Notes under the pieces: generated by a model
Told to the model about the DNA's origin: nothing
The model's input: only the letters and a program-made list of their open reading frames with translations
Databases searched by the model: none
Assembly: GCA_023429845.1 (NCBI GenBank)
Contig: JAEZCY010000202.1
Location: 1-12,377 of the forward strand
Origin: Acidobacteriota bacterium
Lineage (GTDB): Bacteria; Acidobacteriota; Vicinamibacteria; Vicinamibacterales; Vicinamibacteraceae
Reading direction: 5' to 3'
DNA length: 12,377 nt
Position numbers and translations under genes: made by a program
Shown here: piece by piece, positions 7,286 to 12,377 of the stretch
How positions within the stretch are numbered: position 1 is the stretch's first letter
How the letters are laid out: each line of letters opens with the position of its first letter

Positions 7286-7314
7286 CGGAGCGCTGGTCAG
7301 CATACTGCGCTCCG
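7286..7314. promoter_or_regulatory. Candidate operator dyad in the divergent region
   Basis: CGGAGCGC (7286-7293) and GCGCTCCG (7307-7314) are perfect 8 bp inverted arms around a 13 bp centre that contains the CATACT -10-like element. The placement suits a regulator binding site controlling both divergent genes. Chance occurrence in GC-rich DNA is possible. Confidence 0.3.
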
Positions 7315-7434
7315 AGCGCGGCAGGCGAGCGACGATGCCGACAGACGCGGGCCCGCGGTTTGTGGTTAAATCCGCCCACGCTGGAGCCCGGACTGTGCGC
7401 GGCACGTGCTGCGTCGAGCCCCCGGCCTGCCGGT

Positions 7435-7439
7435 GAGGA
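7435..7439 (+). promoter_or_regulatory. Ribosome binding site deciding the start of binding protein 2
   Basis: GAGGA ends 6 nt before the ATG at 7446. It directly abuts the alternative in-frame TTG at 7440, which therefore cannot be the start served by it. Confidence 0.7.
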
Positions 7440-7445
7440 TTGCCC

Positions 7446-8405
7446 ATGCGACGACTCGTGACCCTGCTCTGCCTCGGCCTGCTGACCGCCGCGTGCGGCG
7501 GCAATTCCTCGTCTCCCGACCCGGGTGCGAAGAAGACGCTCCGCTTCGCCGTGATCCCGAAGGCGCTCGACATCCCCGTATTCAACTACGCGCGCATCGG
7601 CGCCGACCGCAAGGCCCGCGAACTCGGCAACATCGAGGTGCTCTGGCGTGCGCCGGAATCGGCTGACCAGCTGCGACAGAAGGAGATTCTCGAGTCGTTC
7701 ATCTCGCAGCGTGTGGACGGCATCGCCATCTCGTGCACCAACGGCGACTTCCTGGCGCCGGTCATCGACAAGGCCATTGCCGCCGGCATTCCGGTGATCA
7801 CCTGGGACGCCGACGCGCCAACCTCGCAGCGCATCGCCTACTACGGCGTGGACGACTTCAAGGCAGGACAGCGCCTGGCCACCGAGGCGATGCAGGCGCT
7901 CGGCGGCAAGGGCAAGGTCGCGCTGATGACCAGCCTGGGCTCGTACAACCTCCAGCGCCGGCTCGACGGCGTGAACGACGTGCTCAAGCAGCACGCCGGC
8001 ATCACGATCGTCGAGACGTTCGACGTGAAGGAAGACATCGTGCGCGCGGGGGAGATCATCGCGACCGCGACGAACCGGTACCCGGATCTGGATGCGTGGA
8101 TCTCGGTCGGTGGCTGGCCCATCATGACCCGCAACGCGCTCGAACCCGTGGACAGCGCCCGCACGCGCGTCTTCAGCTTCGACACCATCCCGCCGGCGCC
8201 CGAACTGCTGAAGGCCGGGAAGGTGCACACGCTCGTCGGCCAGAAGTACTTCGGCTGGGGCAGCGAGGCCGTCCGGTTGCTCGCCGAGATCACGGCGGGC
8301 CGCACGCCCGAACAGGCGGTCATCGACTCCGGCGTGGACGTGGTGAACCGCGAGAACGTGGACGCCTACCTGGCGGAGTGGAACAAACTCGAGCGCGGGC
8401 AGTAG
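7446..8405 (+). CDS. Sugar ABC transporter substrate-binding lipoprotein (RbsB-type), system 2
   Basis: This 319-residue protein has a short hydrophobic signal ending in lipobox LTAAC with the cysteine at residue 17, followed by a GGNSSS tether. The mature part is a Peripla_BP_4 sugar-binding fold: first strand LRFAVIPKALDIPVFNYARIG, then QKEILESFISQRVDGIAISC, AAGIPVITWDADAP, YYGVDDFKAGQ and GKGKVALMTSLGSYNLQRRLDGV. The C-terminal lobe contains DAWISVGGWPIM, TRVFSFDT and VHTLVGQKYFGWG. The ligand pocket residues differ clearly from system 1, for example ALDIPVFNY where system 1 has GTTHEFW, so a different ligand is likely. The start is set by the GAGGA site. It opens the second transporter operon and is divergent from the NIPSNAP gene. 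The ligand is unknown. Confidence 0.93.
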   Translation: MRRLVTLLCLGLLTAACGGNSSSPDPGAKKTLRFAVIPKALDIPVFNYARIGADRKARELGNIEVLWRAPESADQLRQKEILESFISQRVDGIAISCTNGDFLAPVIDKAIAAGIPVITWDADAPTSQRIAYYGVDDFKAGQRLATEAMQALGGKGKVALMTSLGSYNLQRRLDGVNDVLKQHAGITIVETFDVKEDIVRAGEIIATATNRYPDLDAWISVGGWPIMTRNALEPVDSARTRVFSFDTIPPAPELLKAGKVHTLVGQKYFGWGSEAVRLLAEITAGRTPEQAVIDSGVDVVNRENVDAYLAEWNKLERGQ

Positions 8406-8423
8406 ATGCGATCCGGTGCGTAG

Positions 8424-8444
8424 CCGCCGGGCCTTGCCCGGCGG
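8424..8444 (+). other. Perfect 9 bp GC stem-loop between binding protein 2 and ATPase 2
   Basis: Arms CCGCCGGGC (8424-8432) and GCCCGGCGG (8436-8444) pair perfectly around a CTT loop, with a G-T wobble extending the base. It starts 19 nt after the binding-protein stop. No T-run follows, so a REP-like mRNA-stabilising hairpin or partial attenuator is more likely than a full terminator. A degenerate relative may exist at 2557-2582. The remainder of the 100 bp gap shows only minor 4-5 bp dyads. Confidence 0.8.
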
Positions 8445-8505
8445 TCGATGCCGGCTGCAGACCTGCGGCAATCGTCCGAAGGCCCGCTCTGGACGGCCTG
8501 CTAAG

Positions 8506-10005
8506 ATGTCGCAACCGATGAGTGCGATCGCGTTCGACGACGTCAGCAAGGCTTTCGGCGGCGTCCGGGCGCTGCGCGGCGTGAACCTCACGGTCGAGAG
8601 CGGGGACGCCCACGCACTGATGGGCGAGAACGGCGCCGGCAAGAGCACCTTGATGAAGGTGGCGGCCGGTATCGTACGGCCCGACGGCGGCCGTCTCACA
8701 CGCAACGGCCGTCCTGTGGATCTCGCCAACCCGCGGGCGGCGCTCGCGCACGGCATCGGCCTGGTGCACCAGGAGACGCTCCTCTTTCCGAACCTGGACG
8801 TCGCGGAGAACATCTTCGCGGGCCACGAAGTGCGGCGCGGGTGGTTCGTGGACCGACGCGCCATGCACGATCGCGCCGCCGCGCTGCTCGCGCACCTCCA
8901 CCTGCACGTGGACCCCTCCACGCCCGTGGCGCACCTGAGCGCCGCACAACAGCAGCTCCTGCAGGTGGCGCGCGCCCTGGCGTTCAACTGCGAGGTGCTG
9001 ATCCTCGACGAGCCGACCACCGCGCTCACCGACGCAGAGGTCGAGCACCTGTTTGCGGTGCTGGAGCAGTTACGCGGCCGTGGCGTCACCCTGATCTACG
9101 TCTCGCACCGGCTGCCTGAAGTCTTCCGCCTGTGCAGAACCGTCTCGGTGCTGCGCGATGGGCAGCACGTGGGCACCTGGCCGGTCGCGAGCATGTCGCC
9201 GCAGGACATCGTGCGGGCGATGGTGGGTCGCGACCTCGAGGCGGGCCGCGGCGCGGGTACGGTTGGCGACAAGGTGCGGCTCGAGGTGCGTGGCCTCACG
9301 CGTCGACCCTGGTTCGAGGATGTCAGTCTGCAGGTGCGCGAAGGCGAGATCGTCGGGCTGTTCGGGCTGGTCGGGGCCGGACGCACGGAGGTGGTGGAGA
9401 CGATTTTCGGCCTCCACAAGACGCAGTCGGGCACCATCGCGGTGGACGGACAACCGTTTGCCGCCTCCGCACCGACGGACGCGATCCGGGGCGGCGTCGT
9501 GCTGCAGCCCGAGATGCGTCAGTCGCAGGGCCTGTTCTTCAACCTGCCGATCAGCGAGAACCTGTTGCTGGCCCGCGAGGCCGCGCGGCCCGGCTGGCGC
9601 CGGCACCTGTCCAGCGAGCACGCCGAGTGCAACGCGTTGCTCTCGCGCTGGGGCATCAAGGCCGCGTCGATCGACGTGCCCCCCGATGCCCTCAGCGGCG
9701 GCAACCAGCAGAAGGTGGTGCTCGCCAAGTGGCTGCTCACGTCGCCACGCATCCTCCTGCTGGATGAACCCACGAAGGGCGTCGACATCGGCGCCAAGCA
9801 CGACATACATCAGCTGATTCGCGAGGAGGCCGCCACCGGCATGGGCTGCCTCGTCGTGTCGAGCGACTTGCCCGAACTGCTGGCGCTCGCCGATCGCATC
9901 GTCGTCCTGAAGCAGGGACGGGTGCAGGGCGAGGTCGTCCGCGGCGCGACCGAGGAAGACGTGATGCACCTGGCCACCCGCACCGAGGAGACCGACGCGG
10001 CATGA
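8506..10005 (+). CDS. Sugar ABC transporter double ATP-binding protein (RbsA/MglA type), system 2
   Basis: This 499-residue fused double ABC ATPase (start MSQPMSAIAFDDV) has domain 1 with Walker A GENGAGKST (40-48), Q-loop Q89, signature LSAAQQQ (144-150, close to the family LSIAQQQ), Walker B LILDEP (165-170) and H-loop H201. Domain 2 has the expected degenerate Walker A GLVGAGRTE (287-295), signature LSGGNQQ (396-402), Walker B LLLDEP (417-422) and VSS instead of the H-loop. The ATG at 8506 gives the family length; an in-frame ATG at 8518 is also possible, and a GTG far upstream at 8416 would add a spurious leader across the stem-loop. No good Shine-Dalgarno precedes either ATG. The gene overlaps the permease start by four bases (ATGA), indicating translational coupling. 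Confidence 0.95.
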   Translation: MSQPMSAIAFDDVSKAFGGVRALRGVNLTVESGDAHALMGENGAGKSTLMKVAAGIVRPDGGRLTRNGRPVDLANPRAALAHGIGLVHQETLLFPNLDVAENIFAGHEVRRGWFVDRRAMHDRAAALLAHLHLHVDPSTPVAHLSAAQQQLLQVARALAFNCEVLILDEPTTALTDAEVEHLFAVLEQLRGRGVTLIYVSHRLPEVFRLCRTVSVLRDGQHVGTWPVASMSPQDIVRAMVGRDLEAGRGAGTVGDKVRLEVRGLTRRPWFEDVSLQVREGEIVGLFGLVGAGRTEVVETIFGLHKTQSGTIAVDGQPFAASAPTDAIRGGVVLQPEMRQSQGLFFNLPISENLLLAREAARPGWRRHLSSEHAECNALLSRWGIKAASIDVPPDALSGGNQQKVVLAKWLLTSPRILLLDEPTKGVDIGAKHDIHQLIREEAATGMGCLVVSSDLPELLALADRIVVLKQGRVQGEVVRGATEEDVMHLATRTEETDAA

Positions 10006-11012
10006 ATCCACCGGCTGCCCCGCAGCATGGGGCCCGCGCACGCCAACCGTGGTGGCAGGCCGTGCTTCGTCAGCGAGAGCTGAGCACGCTGTTCATCCTG
10101 CTGGGCGAGATCGCCTTCTTCGCCTGGTATCTCTGGCCGGAGGGCGGCGGGCGGCATCCGTTCTTCAACGCCGAGAACGGCCTGCTGATCCTCAAGTACT
10201 CGGCCATCTACGGCATCGCCGCCATCGGCGCCTCGATGGTCATCATCTCGGGCGGCGTGGACCTGGCGCCGGGCGCCATCATCGCCCTGACGACGGTCGT
10301 TCTCGGTCACCAGTACATCGAGAGCGACTGGTCGCTTGCGGCGTCGATCGTCGCGGGGCTCGGCGTGGGCGTGGGGGCGGGCGCCCTGAGTGCCGCACTC
10401 GTCGTCCTGGTCCGCCTGCCGCCCTTCATCGCGACGCTCGGCGTGATGGGCATCACGCGCGGCCTGGCGTACATCGTGACGGAGGGACGCTTCTTCGACG
10501 TGTCGGCGCGCGTGCCGCCCAACTGGGCCCCGCTGGGCGTACCGCTCGAATGGCTGGCGCCGGCGGCGATGGTAGTGCTCACGGTCGTCTTCCACATCTT
10601 CATGCGCAATGCCCAGCCGGGACGTGCCGTGTTCGCCGTGGGCGGCAACGAGACCGCGGCGCGCTACACCGGCATCCGTGTGGGGCGCATCAAGACGATG
10701 GTCTACATGGTGTCGGCCATCCTGGCGTCACTGTCGGGCGTCATCCTGGTGCTGGGGCAGGGGCAAGGCAAGGCCGACCTGGCCAACGGGTACGAGCTCG
10801 ACATCATCGCGTCCGCGGTCGTCGGTGGTGCGAGCCTCTCGGGCGGCCGCGGCTCGATCACCGGCGCGGTGCTCGGCACGCTCATCTTCGGTGTGCTGCG
10901 CAACGCTCTGCCGCAGATACCGGGTGCCACCTTCTACGACCGTCTCATCGTCGGTCTCGTTGTCGTCATCATCGTCGTGGTGGACCAGTTGCTGGCGCGA
11001 CGACAGGAATAG
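10002..11012 (+). CDS. Sugar ABC transporter permease (RbsC type), system 2
   Basis: This 336-residue BPD_transp_2 permease starts with an ATG overlapping the ATPase stop (ATGA), with GAGGAG at 9985-9990 upstream. A polar, Pro/Arg-rich N-terminal extension of about 27 residues precedes the first membrane segment and is longer than in permease 1. Family landmarks are GASMVIISGGVDLAPGA (76-92), LPPFIATLGVMGITRG (139-154), the coupling loop VFAVGGNETAARYTGI (210-225) and GYELDIIASAVVGGASLSGG (263-282). About eight to ten hydrophobic segments are visible, ending in a very Val/Ile-rich helix at 315-328. It should form the inner-membrane channel for binding protein 2. A loop at 161-184 (FFDVSARVPPNW) faces the periplasm in relatives and may contribute to specificity. 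Confidence 0.95.
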   Translation: MNPPAAPQHGARARQPWWQAVLRQRELSTLFILLGEIAFFAWYLWPEGGGRHPFFNAENGLLILKYSAIYGIAAIGASMVIISGGVDLAPGAIIALTTVVLGHQYIESDWSLAASIVAGLGVGVGAGALSAALVVLVRLPPFIATLGVMGITRGLAYIVTEGRFFDVSARVPPNWAPLGVPLEWLAPAAMVVLTVVFHIFMRNAQPGRAVFAVGGNETAARYTGIRVGRIKTMVYMVSAILASLSGVILVLGQGQGKADLANGYELDIIASAVVGGASLSGGRGSITGAVLGTLIFGVLRNALPQIPGATFYDRLIVGLVVVIIVVVDQLLARRQE

Positions 11013-11021
11013 TTCGAGCGG

Positions 11022-11032
11022 TTTGATACGAT
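11022..11032 (+). promoter_or_regulatory. Weak candidate -10 element for the aconitase gene
   Basis: TTTGATACGAT contains TACGAT at 11027-11032, 11 nt before the aconitase ATG. No -35 hexamer is seen at 16-18 bp spacing. If used, the transcript would be nearly leaderless, consistent with the absence of a Shine-Dalgarno in the 31 bp gap. Co-transcription with the transporter is equally possible. Confidence 0.25.
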
Positions 11033-11043
11033 CCCTCTCTGCC

Positions 11044-12377
11044 ATGCCCCTCGACTCCTTCAACACGCGACGCACCCTGACGGTTGGTAGCGAGACCGTC
11101 CACTACTACAGCCTGCCGGCCCTCGAAGCGGCAGGGTTTCCGGGAGTGGCGAAGCTGCCGTACTCGCTGCGTATCCTCCTCGAGAACCTGTTACGTCGCG
11201 AGGACGGGGCGTTCGTCAAGAAGGCGGACGTGGCGGCCCTCGCAGGGTGGGACGTCGCCTGCGCCGAGCAGCGCGAGATCGCGTTCATGCCGGCCCGCGT
11301 GCTGCTGCAGGACTTCACGGGCGTGCCCGCCGTCGTGGATCTCGCCGCAATGCGGGACGGCGTCGTGAAGCTCGGTGGCGACCCCTCGCGCGTCAACCCG
11401 CTGCAGCCGGTCGAGCTCGTGATCGACCACTCCGTCCAGGTGGACTCGTTCGGCCAGGTCGACAGCTTCGCGCTCAACGTCGATCTCGAGTACCAGCGCA
11501 ACGGCGAACGCTACGAGTTCCTCCGCTGGGGGCAGAATGCCTTCTCGAACTTCCGCGTCGTGCCGCCGGGCACCGGCATCGTGCACCAGGTCAACATCGA
11601 GTACCTGGCGCGCGTGGTCTGCCGCGAGAACGTGGACGGACAGGTGCTCGCCTACCCCGACACCGTCTTCGGCACCGATTCGCACACGACGATGGTCAAC
11701 GGGCTCGGCGTCGTCGGCTGGGGCGTAGGTGGCATCGAGGCCGAGGCGGCGATGCTGGGCCAGCCCTCGTCCATGCTGATCCCCGACGTGGTCGGGTTCA
11801 AGCTGACGGGCCGGCTGCAGGAAGGCATCACGGCGACCGACCTCGTGCTGACCATCACCGAGCGTCTGCGACAGCACGGCGTGGTCGGCAGGTTCGTCGA
11901 GTTCTATGGGCCGGGCCTCAGCCACCTGACGATCGCCGACCGCTCGACGATCGGCAACATGTCGCCCGAGTACGGCTCGACGATCGCGATCTTCCCCGTG
12001 GACGACATGACGCTCGACTACCTGCGCCTGACCGGGCGCACCGAGTCGCAGGTGGCGCTGGTCGAGGCGTACGCGCGGGCACAGCACCTGTTCCGCACCG
12101 ACGAGTCGGCCGATCCGGTCTACACGAGCGCGATCGAACTCGATCTGGCCAGCGTCGAGCCCAGCCTGGCCGGGCCGAGGCGTCCGCAGGACCGCGTGCC
12201 GCTGCGCGAGGCGAAGCCGATGTTCGCGCAGGCGCTCGAGACGCTGTCTGCCGGTCCGAAGAAGAAGACGATCGCCGTGGGCGGTGGAGGCACGGCAGCG
12301 GTGGCGGTCGAGGCGCCGGCCTGGGCCGACCAGGTGGACCACGGCGCGGTCGTCGTCGCGGCGATCACCAGCTGCAC
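11044..12377 (+). CDS. acnA: Aconitate hydratase A, 3' end beyond the window
   Basis: From the ATG at 11044 the frame stays open for 444 codons to the window edge. It matches the N-terminal half of AcnA/IRP-type aconitase (about 900 residues in full), which isomerises citrate to isocitrate in the TCA cycle using a [4Fe-4S] cluster. Landmarks are LPYSLRILLENLLRRE (38-53), RVLLQDFTGVPAVVDLAAMR (85-104), NPLQPVELVIDHSVQVD (118-134), WGQNAFSNFRVVPPGTGIVH (162-181), the active-site region FGTDSHTTMVNGLGVVGWG (209-227) and STIGNMSPEYGSTIAIFP near 300. The last complete codon is the cysteine of AAITSC, which in the family begins the first cluster-ligand motif (SCTNTSNP); the other two ligands lie outside. 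The start is supported by the family N-terminus, although no Shine-Dalgarno is present. It is probably a housekeeping gene unrelated to the sugar cluster. Confidence 0.96.
   Translation, partial: MPLDSFNTRRTLTVGSETVHYYSLPALEAAGFPGVAKLPYSLRILLENLLRREDGAFVKKADVAALAGWDVACAEQREIAFMPARVLLQDFTGVPAVVDLAAMRDGVVKLGGDPSRVNPLQPVELVIDHSVQVDSFGQVDSFALNVDLEYQRNGERYEFLRWGQNAFSNFRVVPPGTGIVHQVNIEYLARVVCRENVDGQVLAYPDTVFGTDSHTTMVNGLGVVGWGVGGIEAEAAMLGQPSSMLIPDVVGFKLTGRLQEGITATDLVLTITERLRQHGVVGRFVEFYGPGLSHLTIADRSTIGNMSPEYGSTIAIFPVDDMTLDYLRLTGRTESQVALVEAYARAQHLFRTDESADPVYTSAIELDLASVEPSLAGPRRPQDRVPLREAKPMFAQALETLSAGPKKKTIAVGGGGTAAVAVEAPAWADQVDHGAVVVAAITSC

Larger units (their letters stand above)
7221..7445. promoter_or_regulatory. 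Divergent intergenic region between NIPSNAP gene and transporter 2
   Basis: This 225 bp separates divergent genes and must hold promoters for both. I see no clear -35/-10 pair. AT-richer spots that could be -10 elements are CATACT near 7301-7306 and TTAAAT at 7366-7371 for the plus strand, and TATGCT (complement of 7299-7304) for the minus strand. None has a good -35 at the right distance. Confidence 0.5.

Noticed and set aside
8424..8444. Intrinsic terminator inside transporter 2 operon
   Set aside because: The stem is strong but has no downstream T-run, and the ATPase and permease would then lack a promoter. A processing or stabilising hairpin fits better.
7221..9089. Long minus-strand open frame continuous with the NIPSNAP gene (884 codons in total)
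   Set aside because: It lies antisense to binding protein 2 and ATPase 2, and its translation is low-complexity Arg/Ala/Gly/Val/His-rich with no domain. Open frames of this kind arise from GC bias. The real gene starts at 7220 at the Tat motif.
11191..12342. 383-codon minus-strand open frame
   Set aside because: It is antisense to the aconitase gene, whose plus-strand translation matches the family throughout.
1..12377. Mobile element, phage, defence system, tRNA or rRNA
   Set aside because: No transposase, integrase, tRNA-like cloverleaf, rRNA segment or defence-family protein was recognised on either strand; the coding content is metabolic and transport.

Overview
The window is very GC-rich, densely coding DNA from a bacterium that is probably diderm: it encodes lipoprotein signal peptides, a Tat-type signal peptide and ribose-type sugar ABC transporters. 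The families present, the Tat-exported NIPSNAP protein and the GC-rich or octameric repeats between genes would suit an acidobacterium of the Vicinamibacteria type. That placement is inference; no rRNA or other phylogenetic marker is present.

Layout. (1) Positions 1-2558, plus strand: the 3' part of a UxaA-family sugar-acid dehydratase, cut by the window start, then a zinc-dependent medium-chain dehydrogenase. (2) Positions 2596-6265, plus strand: a complete CUT2 (ribose-type) sugar ABC transporter consisting of a lipoprotein binding protein, a double-ATPase and a permease. A 23-24 bp tandem repeat array ending in a perfect stem-loop separates the binding protein from the ATPase. (3) Positions 6266-6434: a convergent intergenic region filled with inverted octamer repeats and a 28 bp perfect palindrome. 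(4) Positions 6435-7220, minus strand: a Tat-exported NIPSNAP-family protein. (5) Positions 7221-7445: the divergent regulatory region. (6) Positions 7446-11012, plus strand: a second, non-identical CUT2 sugar ABC transporter with the same gene order, again with a perfect GC-rich stem-loop between binding protein and ATPase. (7) Positions 11044-12377, plus strand: the 5' half of aconitate hydratase A, cut by the window end.

Reading as a whole: two transporters bring pentose- or hexose-type sugars, deoxysugars or sugar derivatives into the cell. The dehydratase and dehydrogenase are plausible steps of an oxidative sugar-acid route (sugar to aldonate or uronate, to 2-keto-3-deoxy acid, to central metabolism), and aconitase is a TCA-cycle housekeeping gene at the edge. 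No transcription regulator, kinase or aldolase lies inside the window, so the substrate cannot be assigned. I see no defence system, phage, insertion sequence, CRISPR array, rRNA or tRNA. The most unusual material is the set of repeats and hairpins between genes.
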